Assembly: GCF_000001735.4 (NCBI RefSeq)
Contig: NC_003070.9
Span: 19,701,971 to 19,765,970, forward strand
DNA length: 64,000 nucleotides
Direction of reading: 5' to 3'
Source: Arabidopsis thaliana
Taxonomy: Eukaryota; Streptophyta; Magnoliopsida; Brassicales; Brassicaceae
The notes under the pieces are model-generated. The model was given only the letters and a program-made list of their open reading frames with translations. It made no database searches and was not told where the DNA came from. This document shows, in pieces, positions 35,523-46,952 of the stretch. How positions within the stretch are numbered: position 1 is the first letter of the stretch; every line of letters starts with the position of its first letter. A program made the position numbers and the translations under genes.

Positions 35523-38231
35523 ATGGTGAAGAAGGAGAAGAAAGCGAATGTTTCCGGTAAACCAAAGCATTCGCTCGATGCGAATCGTGCTGATGGCAAA
35601 AAGAAAACCACCGAAACCCGGTCCAAATCCACAGTTAACCGGCTTAAGATGTACAAGACTAGACCTAAGAGAAACGCCGGTGGTAAAATCCTTAGCAACG
35701 AGTACCAGTCAAAGGAATTACCCAACTCACGAATCGCACCTGATCGACGATGGTTTGGTGAGTTTCAGATTTTCGTGAGAATTTATGTCACTCAATTGAT
35801 TTTCATAGTCATCTGATTTTCTGTTGATGTGTTATTGTATAGGGAACACTCGTGTTGTGAATCAGAAAGAGCTTGAGTACTTTAGAGAAGAGCTTCAGAC
35901 TAAGATGTCTAGTAATTACAATGTGATTTTGAAGGAGAGGAAGTTGCCTATGTCTCTTTTAACTGATAACAAGAAGGTAAATTTTTTAACTTTGTTGAAT
36001 TTAGATTATCAAAGGTGTTAAAGTTTCGATTTTTGATTGGTTTTGGTGTTTCTTTGTTAAGCAATCGAGAGTTCATTTGCTGGACATGGAGCCCTTTCAA
36101 GATGCTTTTGGAAGGAAGACTAAAAGAAAGCGACCAAAGCTGGTTGCTTCTGATTATGAAGCCTTGGTGAAGAAGGCAGCTGAATCTCAGGGTAATTTGG
36201 GCTATTTTTGACCTTGTTGTAATAAAATGATGCATTATGTATTCATTTGGGACATTTTGGTTCATTTTGAAGATGCATTTGAGGAGAAGAATGGGGCAGG
36301 TCCTTCTGGTGAAGGAGGAGAAGAAGAGGACGGGTTTAGAGACCTTGTGAGGCATACTATGTTTGAAAAGGGACAGAGCAAGCGTATTTGGGGGGAACTT
36401 TACAAAGTCATAGACTCCTCTGATGTAATTGTCCAGGTATGTTTCTATTCACGGTTCAAGTTAATGAAAGAGATTTTGTAGTTTTCTTTCTCTGGCTTAT
36501 TTGTATTTCGTGTGACAGGTTATTGATGCTAGGGATCCACAAGGTACTAGGTGTCATCATTTAGAGAAAACTTTGAAAGAGCATCACAAGCATAAACACA
36601 TGATTCTATTATTGAACAAGGTTAGTTGTTTTCATATTTGGAAACTCAGCTAGCTTAAGTTGACTGTTCCTAGTGTGAAAGATGCTTACTAGTTATCTTA
36701 ATGTGTCTTTTTCTTAAAGTGTGATCTGGTTCCGGCTTGGGCCACTAAAGGATGGTTGAGAGTATTATCAAAGGAATATCCAACTCTAGCATTCCATGCA
36801 AGTGTTAACAAGTCTTTCGGAAAGGTACTTCATCGATAATTTATCTCCTTAAAGATCCTCTGATCATTGACTTGTATTTTATATTTTTGAAGTCTTATTA
36901 TCATCCTATGTTATTTTCTTAATGTATGTTCACCAAATGATGGCTGATTTCAGGGGTCACTTCTCTCAGTTTTGAGGCAGTTTGCTCGTCTAAAGAGTGA
37001 CAAGCAAGCCATATCTGTGGGATTTGTTGGGTATCCGAATGTTGGGAAATCATCAGTTATCAACACGCTGCGTACTAAAAATGTATGAACTTCTTTGCTA
37101 CTTCAGTGAATCCCTAATTGCCAATTTACTATTGCTCACATATCTCCTTCCTCTGTCTCTTCTTTAGGTTTGCAAGGTTGCTCCAATTCCAGGAGAGACT
37201 AAGGTCTGGCAATACATCACACTCACTAAGAGGATTTTCTTGATTGATTGTCCTGGAGTTGTTTACCAGAGCCGTGATACCGAGACAGATATTGTTCTCA
37301 AGGGAGTGGTATGTATCTTGTATTATCAGTCTTTTCTTCCACGTATTACACGCAAATGCCTTGAAAACTTTTGGTTCACCTTTGCTCAAACCCATTGATT
37401 AATTATCTTACATATTCATAATTTTGGTTTATAGGTAAGAGTTACAAACCTGGAAGATGCATCTGAGCACATTGGTGAAGTACTGAGGCGTGTCAAGAAA
37501 GAGCACTTGCAGAGAGCGTATAAAATAAAGGACTGGTATGGGAATTTTTCACTTTTCAATATTTTCTTATTAGTCATCCCTATTTTGGCCACAAAGTGTT
37601 TATTTCCGGGGTCGATATATACAGGGAGGACGATCATGATTTCCTTCTTCAGTTATGCAAATCTTCTGGCAAACTGTTAAAGGTATGTCTCGTAATTTTA
37701 ATAGGCTACGAGTTTTGTTCAATAAGTAGAGATCGATATCTTAAAAAGGTTTCTCTGTTTTCGTGTAAGAATAACTGAACTTGATATAACCTTGTTCAGG
37801 GTGGAGAGCCTGATTTGATGACAGGAGCAAAGATGATACTCCATGACTGGCAAAGAGGTCGTATTCCCTTCTTTGTCCCACCTCCTAAGCTAGACAATGT
37901 GGCCTCAGAATCAGAAGTAATAGTGCCAGGCATAGATAAAGAAGCCATAGCTGATAACAGTCAGGCAGCTGCTGCATTGAAAGCCATTGCTGGAATCATG
38001 TCTACCCAACAACAGAAAGATGTTCCTGTCCAAAGGGACTTCTATGACGAGAAAGACCTCAAGGATGATAAGAAAGCAAAAGAGTCAACTGAAACAGACG
38101 CCGAAAACGGAACTGATGCTGAAGAAGATGAGGACGCGGTGTCGGAAGATGGAGTGGAAAGTGACTCTGACGCAGATGAGGACGCAGTGTCAGAAAATGA
38201 TGAAGAAGACGAGTCAGATTCTGCTGAGTAA
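35523..38231 (+). CDS. NUG2: Nuclear/nucleolar GTPase 2 (576 aa)
   Basis: Eleven exons (35523-35757, 35843-35976, 36062-36191, 36273-36436, 36519-36620, 36720-36824, 36954-37082, 37168-37308, 37435-37535, 37625-37682, 37800-38231) join to 1,731 nt. A basic N-terminal NGP1-type domain precedes a circularly permuted GTPase: DARDP at 224-228, NKCD (G4) at 254-257, then GYPNVGKSS (G1) at 316-324 and DCPG (G3) at 360-363. The tail is strongly acidic (Asp/Glu/Ser-rich from about residue 520). This is the Nog2/Nug2 family, which binds pre-60S ribosomal particles in the nucleolus and nucleoplasm and gates their export. Length and motif order are complete. Probably AT1G52980. Confidence 0.95.
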
Positions 38232-38532
38232 TTTGGTTACACATGCAAAATTTTGTTTTTTGTTACTTGTAAACTTTTTTTTGTCTTAATTAACTCAAAA
38301 GTGAGACTCTTATCAAAAACTATTTATCATTATGGGTCCAATTGCATTATCCATCTTTAGTCATAATTTACCATGATCAAGAAGTAATGATTAAAGTAGA
38401 GAGCATAGTTTATTATTCAAGGAGATAATTATTTGTAGTAGTAAAGGAGACAAACAACACTCAACAACATAGTAAAAGCAAAGGTTTTGACAAATGAAGA
38501 AGCAAATATATGAACGGACGAGCCAAGGTAAC

Positions 38533-38800
38533 TCATATGTACTTCTTGACGAGTTCCCTTAACTTCTTTGGGTCAGCTCCGGTGACTTTAGCCATTTGTT
38601 CACCGCCTTTAAAGACGAGAGTGGTCGGGAGATAACTTATGTCAAAACGTTCTGTGAACCTTATCTCTGTGTCAAAGTTTACTGTGTAGAATTTGAACTC
38701 ATTCTTGTATTCCGAGTCCATTTTGTTCAGTATGGGGATCATGTCACGACACGGTCCGCACCACCGGGCTGTGAACATAACCATTACTGGGAACATAACT
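38533..38800 (-). CDS. Truncated thioredoxin-fold protein
   Basis: An open frame of about 88 codons encodes the core of a thioredoxin: VMVMFTARWCGPCR with the redox-active WCGPC, the central helix, and the cis-proline loop YLPTTLVF, ending in KKLRELVKKYI. The first strand and helix of the fold (about 25-30 residues) are missing. The frame can start at the ATG at 38796, or be entered by a splice acceptor (CTAG) just before 38800. No matching upstream thioredoxin exon was found in the next 700 bp. It could be a truncated gene or the last exon of a longer one (see findings). Probably part of AT1G52990. Confidence 0.7.
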
Positions 38801-39189
38801 CTAGTTCACTTGGTAACTAATTAAATGATACAGCTCACTTATCAAATAATTTATTATCACGTTGAAGAAAAGATAAGGGTCCCCACATTATCACTCCTTT
38901 TTCTTATCAGCACCATATATTTTGAAATGGCTACTGTGGCGTACGTCTAACCATTGAAATCTGTTGAACACGTGTTAGCCCATATTGAGATGAGAGTCAC
39001 AAGTAAACCAAAACCCTAGCAAAATAACAAAATGATCAAATATAACACTTTTACTCAAAAAATTACAAAATGATTAAGAATCTGTAACGTGTAAATCTTT
39101 TATATGGAAATTACCATATAGCATGTTTTAGGGAGAAAAATAAAACCAATGACAAAGAAAAAGGGGACTGCCAGCTCCATGTTCAAGCT

Positions 39190-39370
39190 CGAGCGCTCAT
39201 GTGTATAAAAGCTTATTTTTGTTGGAGAGCCTATTGTTTTTCTCCTTCCAAATGGAGAAGATAGTGACTTGTACCGTGAGGCGTTTGAGAGTTAAGCTCT
39301 GTAATCCGTAGGAGGAGGGGTAACCACGCAATGAGGCCAGACCAATCAGCAAAATTGAGATGTGGCTGTC
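39190..39370 (-). pseudogene. LINE reverse-transcriptase tail fragment
   Basis: On the minus strand the segment encodes LKRLTVQVTIFSIWKEKNNR, the conserved region after the reverse-transcriptase zinc-binding domain of plant non-LTR retrotransposons. A frameshift separates it from a preceding piece (DWSGLIAW). It is short and clearly dead. Confidence 0.6.
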
Positions 39371-39570
39371 CTAGTATTGACAGAACAATGCTCTAGATTT
39401 GAGAACATACAGGGTAATGAAATAACAAATGATCTCTAGTCTCAAACCAAATGATAAAAATATTATTCAAGTTCTATTGAGTAGTAAAGGACCAAGTGAC
39501 CAAGTCTGCATGGATTTTTTTCTAAAAACTTTATATTAATTGGGGTTGGACTTCACTTATATATAAATAA

Positions 39571-40167
39571 CTAAATTTTAACCCGCGGTACACCGCGGAG
39601 ACAATTTATTTTTTTAAATTAGTATATATATAAAATTTTGCAAATTATATCTATTTATAAAATATTTTTATTTTATAGTTTACAATTGTTATTAAATAAC
39701 GTCCTTCCAAACCCGTTCCGCCAAACTCGTCCTGTAAAAAAAACCGCGGTACCCCGTTAATTTAAATTTATAATTAAAATAAATATTTTACGGGATTGCA
39801 ATTGTGTTTTAGTTTGTCAAACAAAATTTTGTTTTAAATAGTTGTCGAAATCTAGTTCAAATTTTGGAGAAATAAGATTTAGTGAATTGATAAGAAATAT
39901 ATTTAGTTGCGTTTTGCTCATTTTAAGGGATTGCAATTGTCTTTTGGGTTGTCAAACATTTTTTGTTTTAAATAGTTGCCAAAATTTTGTTCAAATTTTG
40001 GAAAAATCTGCGTGATATATGGGATTGGAATATATTTGGAATGTTTTCGTTTGTTAATCAATTTATTGCTGAAAAACCCAATAATTAAAAGCCAGTGACA
40101 GCCATCGTAAATAAGTTCCAACTCCATGATTTATTTCACAAAATGGCTGCAAAAATGTATATATAGA
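39571..40167 (-). mobile_element. Non-autonomous Helitron (597 bp), inverted copy of the PAP5-intron element
   Basis: Read on the minus strand it starts A|TCTATATATAC (40167). It ends with the CCGCGG-TGTA-CCGCGGG hairpin and TTAG (39571), one change from CTAG, before a T. The interior aligns along its whole length with 15934-16523, including the duplicated 85-bp unit. Confidence 0.82.
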
Positions 40168-40641
40168 TTATTTTCTAATCTTCCGGGAAGTTTGTTTGTC
40201 TCCCAACACCAATAAGTCACCATTCGGGTGTAATACACCAAATCATTGTTAGATGTTAGTGAGGATGATCAAGTCCAGCCTAGAGGCCAAGCCACTGAAG
40301 ACAATGATTCGGGCCCAAAAAATTAAAGCTATTTTAAGCAAAAAAATTGTTAAGTCGTAGACTCGTAGTTATACTGTAAAACTATTTATGTTTAATGTAG
40401 GGTCTTTTTTAGAAATTAATTTGGGATTTTAGAGAAAGACAAATTATATCTATAATAACAAAATTAAGGAAAAAAAAAATTATTTAATAGACCTAAAACG
40501 TTGAACGACGCTTTTTCTTTGAACTTACGTGATACCACTTCTGCACAGATTAGACCAAATACAAAAAAATAGTCGTTTTGCTTTTTTTATACAATTGAAA
40601 TCATATATATTTTTTTTTTTCCAACTAATATCTTCATTTAT

Positions 40642-41104
40642 AGTTTAAGCAATATCATTGTTTACATACGGATAAAGGAAATGAGGACAACAATTAAACA
40701 AAGACCATTGAGTAGAAGACTTGATAGCCTTCTTAACTAGCGTATCAGCACATTGGTTTTGTTCTCGGTGTGTGAAGATGAACTCCGTTGATGTAAAGCT
40801 TGGAATCCAACTTTTTATGGTATCGAGATAATGTTTGAGCCTGGGGTTATCTGACTTTGTGTTTATCAGACGATTAACGTTACTGTTATCTCCCTCAAAT
40901 ATTACCTTTGTATATCCAAAAGCGGAGGTGGCTTGTATTGCCCATATCAGTGCCGAGCATTCAGCCTCTTCCGGTGTCATTCGGCCTTGGAATTTACCCA
41001 TGCCGCACTCTAATACCGTCCCTTGGGAGTTCCGTATTAGCCATCCAAGTCCGGACACTACATCTCCCTCATGATGAGAAGCATCATAGTTGCACTTTAC
41101 TCTT
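40642..41104 (-). pseudogene. RNase H-like domain of retroelement origin (RVT_3 type)
   Basis: The minus strand is open for about 150 codons: KCNYDASH, GLGWLIRNSQG, then EAECSALIWAI, IFEGDNSNVN, and EFIFTHREQNQCAD. These match the plant RNase H-like domain carried by non-LTR retroelements and by stand-alone relatives, with the acidic catalytic residues visible (Asp in NYDAS, Glu in EAE, Asp in GDN, Asp in CAD). No start codon or upstream reverse transcriptase is present. A T-rich run (41109-41138) lies beside it. The frame is surprisingly intact for a relic. Confidence 0.65.
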
Positions 41105-41254
41105 TGAAATCATATTTTTTTTTTTTTTTTTTTTTTTTATATTGAAATCATATTTATTTTTAGAAGAGTTGTTTGTTTGTTTTTGAATTTATTTCCTTTT
41201 GTATTTCGCAAATTGTTTTTTTTTTGAAAAAGTTGCAAATTTGAGAATAGTTTT

Positions 41255-41479
41255 TTAAAAGAATATTTGTTTATGGTTTTTGTAGTATATAAAAAAACAT
41301 TTTTCTAAGCTTTGCGTAGGGCATTCGCAACTGTCGGACCGGCACGACGGCACTGATGATGATGACACGTAAGTCTCGATCAAGAAATCGAATTCTGAAC
41401 ACTTCCCAACATTAAACCCGTAACACACCAAGCACGTTATCGTCAGTATCAAACGGTACAAAACCCTAAGTTTCTCCAT
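41255..41479 (-). CDS. Candidate small secreted cysteine-rich peptide (74 aa)
   Basis: Single-exon frame from the ATG at 41479. Residues 1-26 form a good signal peptide (a basic start, then LILTITCLVCYGF). The predicted mature part of about 48 residues has five cysteines (27, 46, 51, 53, 61) with a PSCRSDSCECPT core. A TATATAA box on the minus strand at about 41546-41551 sits 70 bp before the ATG, at normal promoter distance. No family recognised; the odd cysteine number and Phe/Tyr-rich end suggest a possible downstream exon or decay. Confidence 0.45.
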   Translation of the reverse strand: MEKLRVLYRLILTITCLVCYGFNVGKCSEFDFLIETYVSSSSVPSCRSDSCECPTQSLEKCFFIYYKNHKQIFF

Positions 41480-41681
41480 CGATACTTTGTAATCTCTCAA
41501 ACCGTTTTCTAGTTAAGTGTCGGAAACAAGGACCTCTACTCTTGTTATATAATCGTCCATGGCTTACCTAAACAATCACCATTATTTCTATTTTTATTAT
41601 TATTATCAATCACCATTATTTTGATAAATGTACACGTGTATTTCAAGACATTATTCAATCTTCCTTTCAAATAAGTTAGAG

Positions 41682-42424
41682 ATATAGACTAGTCCTTGGT
41701 TCGGTTCTAGAATCGAACCATTCGGTTCCAATTATTTTGGTTCTGAGATTTAGGAACTATATTGGAACCAAACAAAGATCGGTTCGGTTCCGGTTCGGAT
41801 CCTACTCGATTCGGTTTGGTTCGGATATTAACCAATAGAACCGAGAAGGAATCAATTTATTTTGGGTATTTTTGAAACCGAAACAAAACAATAAAAGATA
41901 ATGCAAAACTCATAAGCAATTATCCAAGTATGCAATAAAACATCACATATTAGTCATCATACGATTACAAATCCAATAAGAGGCTTGTCTTTGCCTCTTA
42001 GGTTTGCAATGAATCGAGGAGTTTTTATCTTCGTCTTTGAGAAAGAGAGAACTAGGGTTTCTCAAATATTAGGTTACGGATGAGAGTGAAAGAGAGAGCA
42101 GAGGTTAGTAAGAGAAATAGATGGTGAGCTTATGGATTGGATCAAGGGTTGTTATGTTTAGTTAAGTAGATTAATATGAGTTATAAAAGAAATATGAGTT
42201 AATGGGCTATCATTATAAAAAATATATTGACTAATGGGCTTTAATTTTTAGGTACCCGAATAGGTATTGGTTCCTACCCGAACCAAACCTATACCCATGG
42301 ATCATTGAATCAAGATCTGATCACTCTTTTCAATAGAACCCGAACCGAACCATATCCATTAATTTCGGGTTGGTTCGGTTCGGTTCCATTCGGTTCCATA
42401 TTTGTGCCCAGAACTAATATAGAC
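41682..42424. mobile_element. Non-autonomous hAT-like transposon with perfect target duplication
   Basis: The element spans 41690-42416 (727 bp). Ends TAGTCCTTGG and CCCAGAACTA form an imperfect inverted pair of the same TAG-CCTGGG type as the element at 3891. The flanks are identical 8-mers, ATATAGAC, at 41682-41689 and 42417-42424. Both ends are packed with GGTTCGGTT/GAACC motifs. The inside is AT-rich with a CTAGGGTTT leader-like piece and no transposase. Confidence 0.85.
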
Positions 42425-42426
42425 TA

Positions 42427-42646
42427 TAGAGTCACCACATCATAGCCATTATTATTCTTAGCTGTTTTTGTCTTTTTCTCTATCTTCCCCAACTCTTGGT
42501 CATGACACTTAACACGTGTTTCACTAAACATCTTTCTTTTCACAAAAACAAACAAACTAAACACGTCTCTCTTCTCTTTTTTCTTTAATCTTCCCCAAAT
42601 GATTAGTTTCACTACATTACCACTGTAGGCTATTCTGAACAACCAC

Positions 42647-42677
<31 letters not shown>

Positions 42678-43359
42678 AATATATTTCTCAATCACTCTGA
42701 GCCATTTTTAACATAATTAATTATATCATATGTTAATAAGAAGTAGGTTGCAAAAGAAAAAACTAATAAAAAGTAAAACCAAATGTTTTTATATTTTTAA
42801 TGTGTCAAAAATCCTAGCCGATATATATACAGTATTTATAACGAAAGAGTGATTAGGAACTAGATTATACTGTTAAATGAGTTTAATTTGTTTTAAGTGA
42901 CATATTCTAATTGGTTAGAAAAAGATGGGGTGAATAAAAGGATTCACCTTTAAACTCAAAAAGTTTATGTTTCCTTGCTTTGGAACTGATTGAAGGATAT
43001 ATTCTACAAATGCAATGCACAAACTCGACCGTTTCCTGTTTCTCAATCGTTTTGAGGATCTCAACAGTCAACACTAACGTAATCAGGAGCGTAATCATCG
43101 ATTTCAAAAGTTTACAAACATCAATATCAGAGAGTAACAAAGGAGATCGATACTAAAAAGGAATTAAGGGGAAAATAAAAAGATCGATACTATCAAAAAG
43201 TAACACGATACTTTCTTTAGGTAAATGATAGTAAACCTTCGATGTCGTATCAGTAAACCTTCGATGTCTCACACACAATGCCACAACTCTTTCAAGGCGT
43301 TTATCACGTACTCCTAATGAAAGGGAAAAAAAGAAAAGAAAGGAAAATGATTTTGTGGA
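42427..43359. other. Intergenic; contains a TA microsatellite
   Basis: A (TA)n run at 42651-42677 is the main feature. The 3' flank of KDSB occupies the right end. A short minus-strand frame (43098-42907) has no support beyond being open. Confidence 0.5.
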
Positions 43360-45163
43360 CTAGGACATGTTTCTTTCGCGCATTAAAGATTCAATCTTTT
43401 CGACATCATCGGGTGTGTCAACTCCATGAGCTTCATGATCTACCTTTATAACCTGTACACAACCAAACATTTAGACCTTAGTGCCTACTCTCTATATTCT
43501 CTACGAAAAGACTCATTTCTTTTGGTAGGATGATATACTGACAGGCGATACTTTTACATTACCTTCATTTTGTAGCCATTCTCAAGAACTTTGAGCTGTT
43601 CTAGATCCTCTTCTTGCTGCAATGGCGTTGGTTGAAGCTCTGAATATACCTTCAGAAACTTCGAATCAAAGCTCTGAGGATAAAAACATAACCGAGATTA
43701 GATCATGACAACAAAAAAAGAAAAGCAAACAGAAATTGGTTGCTCAGTACCTGAATTCCAAGATGAAGCATGTACGGAAAATCTGGATTGACTTTACCAC
43801 TCCTAAACCGCAAAAGCATATCAATAATGAACATTACAAACAGATCAATATGAACGTATGAGGATGAATAAGATATTCATATAACCAATACACACAAGAA
43901 AAAGAAAAAGAAAAGAGAAATTACTTGTTATAAGGAATCAAACCCCTTGAGAAATAGATAGCATAGCCACGATTGTCCACCACACATTTAACTCGGTTAG
44001 GATCAAGCCCGTCTTCTGGTTTCAATGATGTCACCGCTGTGCTAAACACTGCATCCGGTGTTACCTAGAAACCACAACCATAGGAACACTATTCAACAGC
44101 ATTCGAAAGACTTCTAAGTAGTAGGATCATAATCCACGATGAAACATATAAGACATCATCTCACTGAGCAGTTTACGAGACCTGAAGTGCTTTGACTACA
44201 CCGTCTATAATCTCAGGCTCAATAAGTGGTTCATCTCCTTGAATGTTAACAACGACATCATACTTCTTCTCCAGCTTTTCTAGCGCTTCGTTGCACCTCT
44301 CAGTGCCTAAACATCACCCAAATGATACAGAGCTTAAGCCAGAGGCTCTATATCCCACCAAATAAAAAACCAAAATTATGAAGAAAACAGTAAAGAAACC
44401 ATTTCTGCAAGACTCTGAAGTCATGATAACATCGGCACCAAATCCACGACAACACTCCGCGATTCTTTCATCATCAGTGGCTACAACTGATAAATTAATA
44501 ACACACAGAAATCAGACATCTTGTAATCTGAATAATCACAAGTTGAAAGAAAGAATCAAAACCAAAGGCAAAGTTCATAGAAGAGATCTTAGATGCATAA
44601 AGTAGAGATTTTTCATATATAAAGATTATGAGACAACATTACCAATATGATCAAGCGTAGTAGCTAACTTCGACCTCTCCCAAGTTCTCTGCTCAAGAAC
44701 GAACCAACAAAAATGAGAAACACAAAATATATAGTTACAAAAGATTCAAACTTTATCTAACACCAGATTGAGAGTTAACGAAAGTAGAAAACTTTTTAAC
44801 AAAAATAAACTTGAATGTGTGATCTGAAAACTTAAAGGCAGTGCACAAAAATTCGACTAAAATTTGCCAAACTAAGCCAGATCCGACACAGCGATATTAC
44901 AGAGAATAAACAGAGATACTGAAAAGAGACAACTATGGAGGAACCTGGATCATGGGTTTGCCGAGGATTTGCACGAGAGGCTTACCCTCGAATCGAGAGG
45001 AAGCGTAACGTGCGGGAATGATTCCGACGACCCGGCTCCGGAATTTCTTGGATCGACCCAGATAAGCACGTGCGCCGATTGCGGCTGCAATCGCTGTTCC
45101 GGCCAAGATCCCGTTAACAATCCATGTTTTCTGAGAAGAAGAAGACGAAGAACACACCGACAT
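43360..45163 (-). CDS. KDSB: CMP-KDO synthetase (3-deoxy-manno-octulosonate cytidylyltransferase, 290 aa)
   Basis: Eight exons (45163-44945, 44688-44643, 44486-44400, 44306-44182, 44064-43925, 43802-43751, 43673-43563, 43452-43360) join to 873 nt. An N-terminal membrane anchor (residues 14-35) precedes a complete KdsB-type nucleotidyltransferase: IIPARYASSRFEGKPL near 48-63, VVATDDERI, then VVNIQGDEPLIEP with the metal-binding Asp. It activates KDO with CTP to CMP-KDO, needed for rhamnogalacturonan II in the pectic cell wall; the plant enzyme (AtCKS) has been placed at mitochondria through this anchor. Loss impairs pollen tube growth. Probably AT1G53000. Confidence 0.95.
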
Positions 45164-45876
45164 CACTTTGCTCCGGTGAGTGAGTGAGAGAGTGAGACAG
45201 AGAAAAAGACAGATTGTTCTGTTGAAAAGCGGTGGCCGAGCCAGCGAGAACAGAACCGGTTTGGACCGGTTTAATTAGACTTTATGACCAATTTAATTCC
45301 TTACAAAGGTCAATTTGCTGAATAACTTAATTATGGAATCTAATTGGATTAATAACACTTTTTGCGTAAATAATATTTTGTCAAAAATAAAGTGAAAATA
45401 TTTTCAGACACAAAGGAAAAGAATAACAACATATATGTATCAGTGTTAAAAAACAACAACATATATGTATCCTTTTATTATTTTGGTCATATGTATCACC
45501 ATTAAGAAAATATTACCTTTTAAATATAAAATGAAAAATTTTCAAATCACCAAAGAAATTTTGACCAAATCCACAACATAATTTATATTTTTTTAAAAAA
45601 CATGTAGGACTTTTGTGTGCAAATAACAGATCAAATGGAATGGAACTCTTTCTAACGATTTAGGATAATTTTGAGAGAAAAAAATCAGAAAACTTTAGAT
45701 ATGAATTTGAAACCAAACCCTAAACTTAGAATACACACAAATCCTTCCTCACTGCCTTATCCTAAACAACAAGCTATCATGACTAAAAATATATAGCTGT
45801 TTAAATCTTTAGGTTGTCACCTGAAAATCACCATTTTGGACAAAACCCTTGGAACTTGTTTCTTGTAAGAATCAAC
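45164..45876. other. Divergent intergenic region between KDSB and the RING-H2 gene
   Basis: Left part holds the KDSB leader (CT-rich on the minus strand); the middle is AT-rich with a direct repeat AACAACATATATGTATC near 45426 and 45455. No other feature seen. Confidence 0.5.
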
Positions 45877-46413
45877 ATGAGCTCAGAAGAAGATGATGCG
45901 ATTAGTCTCATCAGCGTTCTTGGTCTCGCTGTTTTCATCGGTCTCTGCATCTTGCTCGTTGTTCTCATTGCAACCTCAGCTCTCATTCTTGTAATCTACG
46001 TCATCATCGATTGCATTCTGCGACCATTCTTAGGAACATGTCTCGACCTAGATCTCGAAATCGGAGTACAAAGAGGCCAACAACGTGCTAGAATCGTTAC
46101 CTACCACACAATCATCTCGACCGGTCTACGGTTACCAGATTTCGAGAGAGAAGGAAAAAAGCGCGGGCTGAAACAAAGCGTGATCGAAACCCTACTACCG
46201 AAGTTGCTTGTTGGACAAGGCAACCATGAGGAGGATGAAGAAAAGTCACTAGAATCAAGAGAATGCGCGATTTGTCTCAGTGGTTATGTCGTTAATGAAG
46301 AATGCAGAGTATTTCCTGTTTGCAGACATATCTATCATGCGCTTTGTATCGACGCTTGGCTTAAGAATCATCTCACATGTCCTACTTGTCGTAAAGATCT
46401 ACCAGAATCATGA
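45877..46413 (+). CDS. ATL-type RING-H2 ubiquitin ligase (178 aa)
   Basis: Single exon, typical of ATL genes. The ATG at 45877 is used; the frame is open further upstream but without an ATG. A long hydrophobic stretch (about residues 10-45) anchors the protein in a membrane. A GL-containing segment (GLKQSVIETLL) stands before the RING as in ATLs. The RING-H2 has cysteines/histidines at 130, 133, 149, 151, 154, 157, 168 and 171 (C-x2-C-x15-C-x-H-x2-H-x2-C-x10-C-x2-C) with the E2-contact Trp in DAWLKNH. Expected to be a membrane-bound E3 ubiquitin ligase; targets unknown. Probably AT1G53010. Confidence 0.92.
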   Translation: MSSEEDDAISLISVLGLAVFIGLCILLVVLIATSALILVIYVIIDCILRPFLGTCLDLDLEIGVQRGQQRARIVTYHTIISTGLRLPDFEREGKKRGLKQSVIETLLPKLLVGQGNHEEDEEKSLESRECAICLSGYVVNEECRVFPVCRHIYHALCIDAWLKNHLTCPTCRKDLPES

Positions 46414-46952
46414 CAAGTCCCTAGCTTTGTTGCGTAAGCTGTACATAGATATTTTGTCTCTTCTTCAAGAGATATCTATTTAATTGAAACCAATTTGCCA
46501 ATGAAACCTATCATTGATTCACCTTATAATTTGGTTTGCATATGGGAGGTTTCGTCAGAAACAGAACACTAATGTCCTATTTTCTCATAAATTGCAGAGG
46601 AATAGTAATGTCATTAAATCTATGATTTTTGCCATATCTTTCCCCGCTAACCCGGTTTGGAGAAAAGTTTTCGAGAAAACCAGCAATTCATTCGAAACCA
46701 AACCTAAGTAAAACAGATGTCATTACAAAATTTCAGAAGTAGGAAAGAGTGCAAGGAACCAGAAAGAAATGTTTTGATCGATTTCCTATCAATTGTTTTG
46801 TAGAAAAGCTATCTTCTACCAATTCCCTATAAATTATTTCTCACGATTTTTCTATAAAATTAATTAAATTGGTTTTAATATAAATATTAATTGCAAAAAT
46901 TAAATTCAAAATTATGAATAGTAATTAATTAATTATTTATTAACATGAATAA

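Noticed and set aside
38797-39100. Missing N-terminal exon of the thioredoxin
   Set aside because: No frame in this stretch on the minus strand resembles the first strand and helix of a thioredoxin; it looks like promoter DNA.
39190-41104. One continuous LINE from the RT tail to RNase H
   Set aside because: The RT tail lies downstream of the RNase H part on the minus strand, the reverse of the order in a LINE, so these are separate remnants.
42907-43140. Minus-strand open frame with a hydrophobic start
   Set aside because: The usable ATG is at 43098, leaving 63 residues, with no TATA box, no cysteine pattern and no recognised similarity.
45814-45876. Upstream extension of the RING-H2 protein
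   Set aside because: The extension begins at TTG; the first ATG in frame is 45877.
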